Shown piece after piece: positions 26,240 through 35,700 of a DNA stretch of 64,000 nucleotides. Below the pieces are notes generated by a model, which saw only the letters and a program-made list of their open reading frames with translations, was not told the DNA's origin and did not search any database. Within the stretch, counting starts at the first letter, position 1, and every line of letters starts with the position of its first letter. The stretch comes from CAZBDU01 sp964490725 (GTDB lineage: Bacteria; Spirochaetota; Spirochaetia; SZUA-6; DRHE01), in the NCBI GenBank assembly GCA_964490725.1, contig CAZBDU010000002.1, positions 73,068 to 137,067 on the forward strand. Direction: 5' to 3'. The position numbers were made by a program, and so were the translations under genes.

Positions 26240-26498
26240 TCCAGGACCCACGCTCGCGGGATGCCAGGGCCGGACGCCGCCTTCCGTGCGGCCCCCGCCG
26301 TGCGTCTCGGCGGGCAGGCCCGGCGGAGAAGAGGATAGTGGTTCCGCTTCCGGCGGTCAACCGGGACGAAGTGGAAGAAGCGGAAGCGGCCGGGCTCAAG
26401 GACAGCCCCGGGCGCGCGCCTGATCGGCCCGGGCGCCCCGGAACCCTGAACGGTCCGGCCTTTTCCTTCCGCCGCCCGATGAGGTAGAATGCCTGATC

Positions 26499-27161
26499 GT
26501 GAGCGACCTCGACATACGCCAACTTGACGGAGTGGATCCGGCCTCCGACCAGGCGGACGGCGAGCTGCAGCGCTACGAGGACGCGCTCCTGCAGAGCTTC
26601 CGCGACTCAGCCGAGGGTGCGGAGCTGGCCAAAGCCGGCTTCGGGGTCGGCTGGGCCCGCATGATGATCCAACTCGGGTTCAATCACCTGGGAAAGACCG
26701 TGCCCCACATGAGCGCGGCGGACGCCGAGGAGATCCTGACCGAGCTGTTTCCCCGCAAGGTCACGCTATCCGACCCCGAGGAGGCCGAGGAAGTGGTTCC
26801 GGAGCTGACGGCGTTCTGGCGCTACCTTGGCCGCAAACACCGGCTGTCCAACGCGCCGGCCATCCTCGAGGTTTTGCAGGCGGTGCAGCCGAAGTACAAG
26901 GCCATCATGAACGACTCCTCCAAGTTCGGCATGGCCAAGTCGTTCGTCATGCTGGGACGGTCGGCCGGCTTCGACATGAGCGATCAGGAGCAGCTTCAGC
27001 GCTTCGCCGCCCTGTACAACGCCGGGCTGGCGGCCAGGCGTGAATCCGGCGGAGAGGGCGGGACCGGTTCGTCCGGCCGGAGGTCCCGGCGCAAACAGCG
27101 CAAGCGAATCGAGAAGCTCAGCAGCCAGGCCCGCAGGAACAATCGCAAAAAGCGGCGCTGA
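26499..27161 (+). CDS. Conserved hypothetical protein, divergent partner of the helicase
   Basis: 220 residues, mostly helical: an acidic N-terminus, a central block with FWRYLGRKHRLSNAPAILEV and FGMAKSFVMLGRSAGFDMSD, and a strongly basic tail (RSRRKQRKRIEKLSSQARRN). The central block recalls helical domains found at the ends of SEC-C and pRiA4b-ORF3-like proteins, an impression I cannot test here. The basic tail suggests nucleic-acid binding. GTG start; no strong ribosome site. The 247-base gap to the helicase gene probably holds both promoters; I see no clear consensus in it. Confidence 0.7.
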   Translation: MSDLDIRQLDGVDPASDQADGELQRYEDALLQSFRDSAEGAELAKAGFGVGWARMMIQLGFNHLGKTVPHMSAADAEEILTELFPRKVTLSDPEEAEEVVPELTAFWRYLGRKHRLSNAPAILEVLQAVQPKYKAIMNDSSKFGMAKSFVMLGRSAGFDMSDQEQLQRFAALYNAGLAARRESGGEGGTGSSGRRSRRKQRKRIEKLSSQARRNNRKKRR

Positions 27162-27368
27162 GGCGATCGAGAGGCATCCGGAGCGCGTGCCGGCATCACT
27201 GGAGGTCCGCTGGCTCAACGGGTGCTGGACAGGATATCCGAATGTCGCCGGGACCACGGGTGGCGAGAGACGACCCTTTGGCAGTTCCATCCCCCACGCG
27301 GCGGGCGCCCGGCACGGGCAAAGCTCAAGGTGTCCAGCCCTCGGTGAATGGTATCCCGTTCGGCCTCC

Positions 27369-27826
27369 TCACCCGCGAAGTCTAACGCGACCAGGCTCGA
27401 CTACGGCCGGTTTGCCGCCCAGCTGCGCGACCAGCCCCGCCCGCTTGAAGAATGCTTCGAGGATCTGGAGTGTGTCAGCGGCGGTGGAATTCCGCTGAAC
27501 GCTTGCGACGACGATACGTGGGTGACTCGAAGGTGGGTAGTTGCGGATATCGGCGAAATCGCAGTCTCCGGTGATCAGGCACGGGTCATTTCCCCTTCGA
27601 GGCCTGAAGCATGTCCCACAGATACGCCGCATCCCTCGTCTCAGGCGGCATACAGGTCGGTTGTCAATTCATGCACGGTGATGGCTGGGAACGCCGAGAC
27701 TTCTCGGCACGGCTCCTGGTCGGAGATACCCGGCCACATCTCGGCGACGCTGCGGACCTCGTATCCTGCTCCGCGAAGCGAGCGCACGATGGGAGGATCG
27801 ACGCTTTCGTCAGCCAGGTATGTCAA
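27369..27826 (-). pseudogene. Disrupted DUF5615 PIN-like toxin gene
   Basis: A TTG start one base after the DUF433 stop gives LTYLADESVDPPIVRSLRGA and GYEVRSVAEMWPGISDQE, the classic DUF5615 N-terminus. The frame is then broken by about 105 extra bases and resumes at LITGDCDFADIRNYPP, ending GRVRLRG at 27369. Both conserved acidic motifs (L-A-D-E and T-x-D-x-D-F) survive but in separate frames. DUF5615 is the PIN-like toxin paired with DUF433 antitoxins. The 27162-27368 gap to its right contains nothing I can recognise. Confidence 0.75.
27586..27651 (-). pseudogene. HepT-like N-terminal fragment inserted in the DUF5615 gene
   Basis: Within the disrupting segment, an ATG frame reads MPPETRDAAYLWDMLQASKG and stops. 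The pattern R-D-x-A-Y-L-x-D-M-L-x-A is typical of the HepT/DUF86 HEPN toxin N-terminus. The preceding frame, ending ITVHELTTDLYAA, overlaps its start and could be the tail of the MNT antitoxin. The piece is short, so the identification is tentative. Confidence 0.4.
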
Positions 27827-27827
27827 G

Positions 27828-28057
27828 CTATGCGCCGATAAGAAGGATCACGTCGGAGCGCAAGACGTCCACGGTGTACGTGATCGCCGCCTGGATGCCT
27901 TCGCGGGTCAAGGTCGGATGGGAATCGAGGATCTGCTCTGCCGACTCGCCGGCCGCAAGCTTCTCCAGGATGAGCTCCACGGCGATACGGGTTCCCGCGA
28001 CCACCCCCTTGTGCCCATCATGATGTTCGGATCAGAAACGATCCTGGCGTCCGCCAT
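27828..28057 (-). pseudogene. Frameshifted DUF433 antitoxin gene
   Basis: Starts MADARIVSDPNIMMG and, after a two-base excess near 28012, continues in another frame as VVAGTRIAVELILEKLAAGE, SAEQILDSHPTLTREGIQAA and a tail ending VILLIGA. Joined, this is a full DUF433 protein of about 75 residues. The frame break means it is either decayed or carries a sequencing error. Its stop is one base before the DUF5615 start, the usual antitoxin-toxin order. An ATG at 28069 is an alternative start. Confidence 0.75.
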
Positions 28058-28165
28058 GCTCGCCTCCATCACAACAACCCGCCAGCCAAGTGATATCGAA
28101 GAACCGGGGCCGGCTGCAACCCTCCTGACAGTCCCGAGGCCGATGTGTGTCATCCGGGCCCGCAC

Positions 28166-28345
28166 TCACTCCGCGTCCAGCGCCGCGCGGGTCTTCTCGT
28201 AGAGGAAGAGCGGCTCCTGCCCGCGCTCATCGCCGTTGGCCACGGCGCGGCGGATGAGGTCGTGGTTGCGGTCTCACTCGGGGCTCCAGATGTGGCCCGG
28301 CTTCATGAAGGAGCGAAAGCGTGGCGGTCCGTCGCCGCGGGAATG
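28166..28345 (-). pseudogene. Unrecognised decayed reading frame
   Basis: One minus-strand frame reads PPRFRSFMKPGHIWSPE, a stop, then RNHDLIRRAVANGDERGQEP, LFLYEKTRAALDAE and a second stop. The composition looks protein-like and the internal stop suggests decay. I do not recognise the family. A similar LYEK-coding string occurs near 29880. The rest of 28070-28430 shows nothing else. Confidence 0.2.
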
Positions 28346-28430
28346 GCGCAGTACCGGCGCCGGACCCAGGCCGTGACCCCTGCGCGAGGGTTCTATCCTC
28401 CGGTTGACGGGTTTTCCGGCTCTGACGGCG

Positions 28431-29756
28431 TCAGTGCTCCCACCTTCCGAAGGTGACGGATGTGAGCGTGTCGGTGGCGCTGCCGCCGGAGGATGGCGCG
28501 ATGCTCGAGGCGCTCCACGTCACGCCCCCGTCGGTGGACCTGATGATGGTCCGATTGGAGCCCACAGCGACGCAGGTCCCGTACCCATTGCAGTAGACGC
28601 TGATGAGCTCCTGGGTGGAGCTGGTCAGCGGGTGGGTCGCCGCCGTCCAGGATTGGCCGGAATCATGGGAGTAGAAGACCACCGGCGTCTCGCCGCTCCC
28701 ACCGCCGACGGCGACGAAGCGACCAAGACCGTCCGAGGCCACTGCCCGAAGCTGGACGGTGGGCGGAAGGGTGGCTGCCGTCCAGGTGGCGCCGTCGTCG
28801 CTGGAATAGAATGCCCGACCCTGAATTCCCCCGCCGCTCAGGCCCGTGGTTGCGCCCACCGCGGCCCAGTGGCCGATTCCGTCGGTGGCTACATCGAAGA
28901 GGTTTCCGGAGAGGCCCGTTCCGGCCTGCCACGTGCCATCGGCCCAGCCGCCGGTGTAGATGGCCGTGGCGCTCTGGCCGACGGCGGCCCAGCTGCGGTA
29001 GCCGTCGCCGGCGACGGCCGAAAGATCGGCGAGGCCCGCCGGGACCGATGCCGGATCGTTCCAGGTGGCGCCCGCGTGGGTGGAGTACTTGACGCCATAG
29101 CCCGGGCTGCTGACGCTTCCCTGGAGAAAGGCGGCCACCCAGGTTCCCGACCGATCGGAGGCCAGGTCCAGGAAGGAAACGTTGAGACTGACGTGGGTCC
29201 AGCTCACCGCGCGGTCGGTGGAGGAGTATACATCCGTGCCTATCGCAGGAAGTTGTTGATCACGAAAGGCCACCCACTCGTTGAGCCCGTCGGTCCCCGC
29301 CCGGTCGACGGTGCCTATCCCGGCTGCCGACTGCTGCCACCAGCTCTGGCCTCCGTCCATCGAGAAATACACGCCCCCGCCGCTGCTCGCAGCGATCCAC
29401 CAGAGAATGGTGTAATCTTGCTGCGCCACGTCGGAGTCGGTCCATCCGTCTCTGTACCCCATGGCCTTAACCGCGCCCGTGCTCGACTCGATGAACCCAC
29501 CGCTTCCCCAGGTGTAGAGATAGCCGTGCGTCCGCGAGGGCTGGCTTCCGTCGAGGGTGTACATGATGGTCGCGTCGGCCGGTGTGGAGGTTATCGTGAC
29601 CGTCTGCAACTCTGGATACACAATGCCCGGGGGATCGATGTTCAGGAGCACTTTCCCGTCGGTGACCCCGCTGTTGGGGTTGGGACAACCGAACAGAAAG
29701 GACAACAGCACTGCGCCGGCCAGGGACTGGACCCAGGCTGTGAACCGTGGTTTCAT
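28431..29756 (-). CDS. Lipoprotein with chitobiase-type domain and BNR/Ycf48-like repeats
   Basis: 441 residues. A lipoprotein signal peptide ends in the lipobox LFGC (lipidated Cys24). Then comes a chitobiase/beta-hexosaminidase C-terminal-like module (TITSTPADATIMYTLDGSQP) and a beta-propeller-like series of Asp-box repeats: FSMDGGQSWWQ, YSTHAGATWND, YSSDDGATWTA, YSHDSGQSWTA, STDGGVTWSAS. Such proteins are surface-exposed and usually bind glycans or act in assembly; no catalytic sialidase residues can be assigned. It stands alone, with no operon partner, inside the accessory island. Confidence 0.82.
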   Translation of the reverse strand: MKPRFTAWVQSLAGAVLLSFLFGCPNPNSGVTDGKVLLNIDPPGIVYPELQTVTITSTPADATIMYTLDGSQPSRTHGYLYTWGSGGFIESSTGAVKAMGYRDGWTDSDVAQQDYTILWWIAASSGGGVYFSMDGGQSWWQQSAAGIGTVDRAGTDGLNEWVAFRDQQLPAIGTDVYSSTDRAVSWTHVSLNVSFLDLASDRSGTWVAAFLQGSVSSPGYGVKYSTHAGATWNDPASVPAGLADLSAVAGDGYRSWAAVGQSATAIYTGGWADGTWQAGTGLSGNLFDVATDGIGHWAAVGATTGLSGGGIQGRAFYSSDDGATWTAATLPPTVQLRAVASDGLGRFVAVGGGSGETPVVFYSHDSGQSWTAATHPLTSSTQELISVYCNGYGTCVAVGSNRTIIRSTDGGVTWSASSIAPSSGGSATDTLTSVTFGRWEH

Positions 29757-30087
29757 GGTGTGCCTCCGTAAGCATAAATGTCAAGCTATCTTTATGAGTG
29801 TATCCCGCTCGGCTCAAACCACCATGTCGACCGCCCGGTTTGTCGAAGTCCGGCGGGACATCGTCTTTCTCGTAGAGGAACGTCGGCCGGATCAGCGTCC
29901 GAAAGGCCCGCACCGCCGAGCCACAGCGCTTCATAGGAGTTCACCATGGGGGGGGCGTTATGAACTGCGTCACCTGGACCATGGTCAGAGATTGACGGCA
30001 CGGACCGGTGGGGGCCAGGCCGCCCAGGTCCCTGCCAAGCCATTCTATGACGCAGCAAGACTCAACAAGACCTGAAGGCACCCGTCG
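29757..30087. other. Gene-free gap of 331 bases
   Basis: The short frames here have no recognisable domains and no ribosome sites. The first bases on the left should hold the promoter of the lipoprotein gene. I see no hairpin terminator for the operon ending at 30088. Confidence 0.5.
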
Positions 30088-30927
30088 CTATCGCCTCTGA
30101 TCTCCCAATATCAGCGAACGCCGTTCGCTCACCTCGAGAAGATCCACGGCAAGCTGTCGCAACCCCAGCCGGTTGACCCTTTCAATCGTGTCGCAAATCT
30201 GATCCGGGAATGCGTCGATCCCCGCACTTGCTCCGCACATGGCTCCAACGATACTTCCGGTCGTATCGGCGTCCCCTCCAAGGTTGACGGCCAGTTCAAT
30301 CGCCTTCATTGGCTTCGCGGCGGCCAGATGTATGAGTGCTACACAAAACGGCACGGTTTCGTAGACCGGAAGCTCGTTTCCGATAACGTTGCACAGCTCC
30401 CCCAGGACACCGGGTGTGGGTTTCTGATTCCGGACGATCTCGAGCGCCAGGTCGAGTCTTCGCAGCAGCGAGCAGCCACTAGCCTGCGCTCCCAAGTCCC
30501 AGCCGATTCTTATGGCCTCCCGTGCCCGGTTCGTGGCCGCATCAAGACCGGCACCGCTCAGAACCGCCGCGATAATGGAAGCCACTGCTCCGGCTATGGC
30601 CAGGTTGGTCCAATGGGTTGGCACGCACGCTTTCTCCACATCCGTCATCAGTTCTTCCACTTTCCTGTTTCCGCCTGCGTTCAGGATACCGATCGGACTG
30701 ATCCTCATCACGGCTCCGTTCGTCTTGCCGTATCTGCCTATCTCCTTCAAGTCCTTGCCCCGATCGATCTCTTTCAGGGCAATCCTGGTGGTAGGAGGCA
30801 TACCCATCGCGTCGCCAACAGCCACGCCCATCAGGCATCCCCAGGCTTTCTTGGTCCTTCGGTCCACCTCAGGGTGGGCCATCAGCTGAACTCTGCCACT
30901 ATTGTAGACTCGGTTAATATGATTCAT
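30088..30927 (-). CDS. ADP-ribosylglycohydrolase family protein with central deletion
   Basis: 279 residues. The N-terminus has CLMGVAVGDAMGMPP and the C-terminus the metal-binding VNLGGDADTTGSIVGAMCGA, both hallmarks of ADP-ribosylglycohydrolases. Between GMPP and TRIALKEIDRG, about 85 residues are missing compared with the family, including the T-D-D-T metal loop. The frame stays intact. TNGAVMRISPIGI and later helices are present. Activity by the usual two-metal mechanism is doubtful. The ATG overlaps the stop of the AIR-related gene (ATGA). An internal ATG at 30882 is an alternative start. It is last in the LacI/sugar operon. Confidence 0.82.
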   Translation of the reverse strand: MNHINRVYNSGRVQLMAHPEVDRRTKKAWGCLMGVAVGDAMGMPPTTRIALKEIDRGKDLKEIGRYGKTNGAVMRISPIGILNAGGNRKVEELMTDVEKACVPTHWTNLAIAGAVASIIAAVLSGAGLDAATNRAREAIRIGWDLGAQASGCSLLRRLDLALEIVRNQKPTPGVLGELCNVIGNELPVYETVPFCVALIHLAAAKPMKAIELAVNLGGDADTTGSIVGAMCGASAGIDAFPDQICDTIERVNRLGLRQLAVDLLEVSERRSLILGDQRR

Positions 30928-31640
30928 CGTACTGCTTGCACGTCCTCCGGGTCCGCTGCGACAATCGCACACGTCGCGATGCCTGCGGATTTCTTCAAGT
31001 CCAACGCTACACTCCCGGACCGGAAGCTTCCGCTTCTGCTCTCGGCCATTTGGGGCAACTCGTATTCAATCCCATGAGACCCGACGGGAAGGAGGTGATG
31101 AGCAAGGCCGGAAGCGTTGATGGTCAGAAGGTCTTCGTATTTCACAATCTCTGGATCGCTTAGCAGGATCCTTTCTCTGGGGCCTGATTTCGGCACCCCC
31201 ATACAAAGAGCCAAGTCTCCGACTTGCACCGATCTTGAAAAGAAAACCCGTTCCGGCACGGTTCCTATCGCAACCACTCCGAAAAACGATTGAATCGTGG
31301 GGATATTGTCCTCCGTGCTTCCGTTCATGCAGACCTCCGGGTCAAGCCCAAGCCGAGTGAGTTCCTCTCGAATTCCGCCGATCACCTCGTTCCCACCGGA
31401 CTCTGCAGCCATTCCCAGATTGTCAATGACGAGGATCGGAGTGGCGCCGGCCGCCATGAGCTCCATCAGAGGGACTCTGATTATCTTCTTGCCCAGCTCG
31501 AAATCGTCGATCTTCACCACATCGGCCTTCCTGGAGCCGGTTCCGCCGAAGGAATCGCAGGCGACCAGGAGCACAAAGGATACTCCCGGCATCCTCACAA
31601 TGCTGAGATCCCGAAATCTTGAGACCGAAAATGCAGACAC
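30924..31640 (-). CDS. AIR synthase-related protein (PurM/HypE-like fold)
   Basis: 238 residues with the AIRS N-terminal pattern (VLLVACDSFGGTGSRKADVV, VPLMELMAAGATPILVIDNL, NGSTEDNIPT) and a short C-terminal part (HHLLPVGSHGIEYEL, DLKKSAGIATCAIVAA). Shorter than PurM but complete for the short AIRS-related group that, as I recall, is found beside ADP-ribosylglycohydrolases and ribokinases. It starts at a GTG 11 bases after the LacI stop; longer readings include non-homologous sequence. Reaction unknown; the fold binds ATP and forms phosphoryl intermediates. Confidence 0.78.
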   Translation of the reverse strand: MSAFSVSRFRDLSIVRMPGVSFVLLVACDSFGGTGSRKADVVKIDDFELGKKIIRVPLMELMAAGATPILVIDNLGMAAESGGNEVIGGIREELTRLGLDPEVCMNGSTEDNIPTIQSFFGVVAIGTVPERVFFSRSVQVGDLALCMGVPKSGPRERILLSDPEIVKYEDLLTINASGLAHHLLPVGSHGIEYELPQMAESRSGSFRSGSVALDLKKSAGIATCAIVAADPEDVQAVR

Positions 31641-31651
31641 GTTCTTGGAAT

Positions 31652-32677
31652 TCAGTTTATGTCCCTCACAGACTCCCGCTCCACGATGGTATGGGCAACT
31701 GTTACAGACTCCGGCCTGCGCCTCTTTGCGGAAAGGAGTTCCAAGAGGATCTTTACCGCCTTTTGCGTGCTTTCCACCGGGGACAAGCTGACGCTGGTCA
31801 GCGTTGGAGTGGTGACGAGGCAATAGTTGGTGTTGGTAACGCTGAGTATCGATACGTTTGCGGGAACCTTCACGCCAATGGAGGACAAGCCCTTGAGCAG
31901 TCCGATGGCGACATAGTCGGAAACGGCAAATACGGCAGTCGCTTTGACCTCACCTATCCTGCGGGCTACGGCGATGGAAGTCGGAATCTCGTTGAGCCGC
32001 ATGGAGGGCTCTACCAGGATGGTCGACTTCCGCCGGTCCAATCCATACATCGCCAGACCTTCTTCGTAGCCCCTCGCCCGAAGCGCAGCCGTTCGAAAGT
32101 CCCCGTAAGGTATTGTCAAATGGGTGATCTTTCGGTGGCCTTTGGCAACCAAGTAGCGAACGGCGTCAATGCCAATCTGCTTATGATCGGCAACGACCGA
32201 CGAGACCCGCCCGGTGTCGACCGCTCGATCAAGAAAGACAATCGGAATATCGCCAGACAACCCGCTGTAGAGCTCATCAGTGTCATTCAAACCAGCGATG
32301 GCAATTATCCCGTCCACCATGAAACCCCGGAAGGTTTCTACTATTCTCTTTTCCTCCTCGCAGTCGAAATTGTAGCTTCCCAGCAGTATTGTGTAGCCAG
32401 AGGTCTTCAGTTCCTCTTCCACGTGACGGACCATGCTACTGTAGAAGGGCTCGGTGATATCCGGAACGGTAACCCCGATGACGTTGGTCTTTCTTGTGCG
32501 GAGGCCTCTGGCCAAGTGGTTCGCCCTATAGCCGTACTTCTCGCTGATTTCCCGCACCTTTCTTGCGGTGCTCGGACTTACATACCGATTTCCAGTGAGC
32601 GCATTCGACACCGTGGCTTTCGAGAGCTTGAGCATTTCGGCGATCTCACCGAGCGTGATGGTGGCTTTCTTTTTCAC
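31652..32677 (-). CDS. LacI family transcriptional regulator of the glycosidase operon
   Basis: 341 residues. HTH: TLGEIAEMLKLSKATVSNAL, hinge YGYRANHLARGLRT, then a sugar-binding domain (VIGVTVPDITEPFYSSMV, VFLDRAVDTG, VFAVSDYVAIGLLKGL). An AGAGG site 5 bases before the GTG at 32677 supports that start over a GTG two codons earlier. It lies inside the operon it probably controls, between the glycosidase and AIR genes; the palindrome at 39678-39699 is the likely operator. Confidence 0.92.
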   Translation of the reverse strand: MKKKATITLGEIAEMLKLSKATVSNALTGNRYVSPSTARKVREISEKYGYRANHLARGLRTRKTNVIGVTVPDITEPFYSSMVRHVEEELKTSGYTILLGSYNFDCEEEKRIVETFRGFMVDGIIAIAGLNDTDELYSGLSGDIPIVFLDRAVDTGRVSSVVADHKQIGIDAVRYLVAKGHRKITHLTIPYGDFRTAALRARGYEEGLAMYGLDRRKSTILVEPSMRLNEIPTSIAVARRIGEVKATAVFAVSDYVAIGLLKGLSSIGVKVPANVSILSVTNTNYCLVTTPTLTSVSLSPVESTQKAVKILLELLSAKRRRPESVTVAHTIVERESVRDIN

Positions 32678-32725
32678 TGACACCTCTTGGGCGGCGGTCT
32701 GCCCTTGAAATCTTCCATGATGGCC

Positions 32726-35700
32726 CTACATCCAGTCCGGCTTCAACCCTCCGACCGCCACCTCGATCTGGCGCATGGTACGATGATGCTTGGACTTAGT
32801 CTCCTGCAAAAGTGTTCCGGGATGCAATACCACTTCCAGTATGTGCTCACCCTGTCTCCCCCTGTAGAACATCATCTGATCCCTGCCGCCGTCGAAGTGA
32901 AGCGGAAACGGATTCTCGAGGAAAAAGGTAGTTTGCGGTAATGATATCTTCACTCCCACCTCGATCGGAGCTGACTCGCGCGCCTCCGCCTCGATCACGA
33001 GTTTCCGGATGAATTCGGTGCACTGAAAGCCCGTCAGAGTACGTACGAAGTCGCCTTGTCCTTCGAAGACTCGAACGTATTCCGGTGTTTCAGGGGTAAA
33101 ACCGGAAGGGCTACATGCCGGCTCGCCAAAGCGCAACTCTCCGACTGTTCGTTCTCCGTCTGCGATGTAGCAGGGAACTGGACTCGCAAGGGTGACTTGG
33201 ACCATGGCCGGCTCAGGAGCTGTCCCCAGCTCCTGCACAACCCTCACGTCTCTCATCGTCGCATTGTACTCGTATAGCGGTATGAAGCTGTGTTCCTTCC
33301 AATCTCGATACCGTCTGTACAGGTGATCTGAACGGTTCTTCAATAGATCGACGAACGTCGCGGCGTTGCCAGCCACCGTCTCGACGGGGTCAACCTTCAA
33401 CACATAGCAGTATCCGCGGGGGTGATGACGTTCGTAGATCGAGAGGTTGTCCTTCCTCAGCACCAGCGCTCCAACGGTGCATACTTGAGGTGCTCTTTCG
33501 GCGCAATCGGTCGCAATGAGGGCTCCTTCAAAGGAAGGGGTCCTGAGCAGAGGAAGATTCTTGCCGTTCGCCAGCATCACCTGCTTCCAGATCTCATACA
33601 GAATACGCCTGTGAAGCGGATCTGCATCACCACTGCAGAGCAACGCAGCTCTCCCTTCCAAGTCGTTGATGGCGTCGTCCAGGAACACGTACGGATCGGT
33701 TCGGATTGCTCGAGACAAAGAGGCGTTTGTTTTGCCGGCCTCAACCGTGCACCTGAAGTCCGCGCGATCCCTGCTCTTGGTTGTTTGGACGGGTATGCGG
33801 AAACAGCCGAAACCGTCGCTTTGGGCAGCTATGGACCCGTTGCCGCCGACGGTGCAGGACACCGGACCCTCATAAGGCGCACCCGAGGATGTCGATGCCC
33901 GACCGCAAACATGATAGTGGGCGCCAGGTTCGAGGAACTCAACCTTCTGGAAAGACCGGTTGACCAGTACAAGCTCTATCTGAAGCGAAGAATCGTCCGA
34001 AGAACTCCGCGAAAGAGACCAGCTTCTTCCTCCCGATTCCATGCGCCGCACGAGACTGCCTTCGACAACATCCTGTCGATAGCGGGCTGTGGTGCCGTCC
34101 AGCCGCACAGCTAGATCCAGGGTCCCCAGGTACTCTCCTCCAGTCGCCACGGGGCCGCCCTTTTCCAGCTTGAAGCACAGCGGTTCTCCGGAAATCTCGG
34201 GGAGAAAAGAGCCCACCGGCTTGACGATGGCTCCAAACCGATACAGTTCTACACGGAGAGGCTTGTTGGCCTTGAGTATCTCCTTTCCATTCTTGCTCAA
34301 GAGCATCTCCGACCGGGACACCCTCAGATCATACGAGTCGCCCTGAATCGGAAAGCCATCGATGCTGAGCTCATGCATTGAATCTAGGAGATGAGGAGCG
34401 ACTTCGATGCCTAGGCCTCTGGCGTGGTCTCTCACTGGTTTCAGACCAAACAGATAGTGGTACATTCCCTCCAGGATGCTGGCGCTGTCCCACAATCGCA
34501 ACCGTTCGTTGCTGATCCGGGTGTCATAGATATCGTAGAACTCGAAAAACGTTCCCGTACAGCTGGCAAGTCGCAGCAACGACTCGAGGCAAACACCTGC
34601 GGGAGCTCCTTCCAGTTCCGCCAAGCAATAAAGCATGAAGCCGATAGTGTTTCCGGGAATCAGGTAGAAATTGGGATCGCATCGGAGGAGCCCGTCTCTG
34701 TAGTTGTTGTCCCATGCGTCCAGTACTCCCTTGCGCACCACCGGGTCAGAGGCGTCCGAAAACCCGAGAATGAGCGGCCGGGTGAGGATGTTCGTGACTA
34801 TCTTGCCATCCAGGGTTCCATCTTTGGAACGGTAGTGTACGAAGCGTCCTGCGCGGACAAGAAAGTCGGTGATCGCCTTGCGGCTGGTTTTCGCCTGCTT
34901 TCGAAACTCTGCGATTTCGTCAGCGGCCGGGTCTTTGGCCGACAGGAGCTCCGCCGCAAACTCGAGGGCGCAGACGCTGGCGAACGTATTGTCGGCGTTT
35001 TCGGCCCAGGGATCGGTCACTGTGGCAAACCTGTAGGTCTCTGAGCCGCAGAGCGGCTGCAAACCGTCGGCAGAGAACGATAACTTCTTCACCGTAGCCG
35101 TTGCCATTTCGGACAGCCTCGACAACGCGGCCTCGTCGTTTGTGTAGGCGTGATAGTCGCGAAGCATCAGAGCCAAGAGGGAAGGGCCTTCCGTTCTGAG
35201 GTTCCAGATGTCCACCCGACCTGTATCCTGGAAGGGGTAATGCTCGCATATGCCGTCCGACTTCCACTTCTCGTAGAAGAATCTAAGGTTCTTGTATGCC
35301 TCCTCCGGTTTTCCCATCTTCAACAGGGTGCGGCCCAGATAGTAATTGTCGCGAATCCACGACCGAAATCCGAAGAAATTCATGGATGTAGAGAATCCAC
35401 CGCTATGCAGTTGGTGAGTCTTGATCAGCACCCTTATGCTGTCCATCAGGTGATCCATCTGGACCGACGAGGTGCTGATCTTGGGTCTACTCGACCATTG
35501 TTTCCAGGAAGACAACGTGCTCCTGAAAAGGCCCAACGAGCCCTCTTTGCGCAACCTGTCCTCACACGCTCGAGTCTCGGCGGTCTCGCGGCCCGTGATC
35601 ATGTACAGGACGACATATCGTTCCTCATCCGGACCCAATTCACTCAGATCGTGTCTCAGACAAAGGTCACGGGCCAGCTCGACGGTGCTGCCCGTCGGCA

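Noticed and set aside
21875..26338. 1487-codon forward frame over the helicase
   Set aside because: Composition is Leu/Pro/Gln/Val-rich with no domain; all helicase motifs lie in the reverse frame.
28190..29890. Similar short frames coding for L-Y-E-K near 28.2 and 29.9 kb as a gene duplicate
   Set aside because: Only about 13 bases are shared; this is too short to separate from chance.
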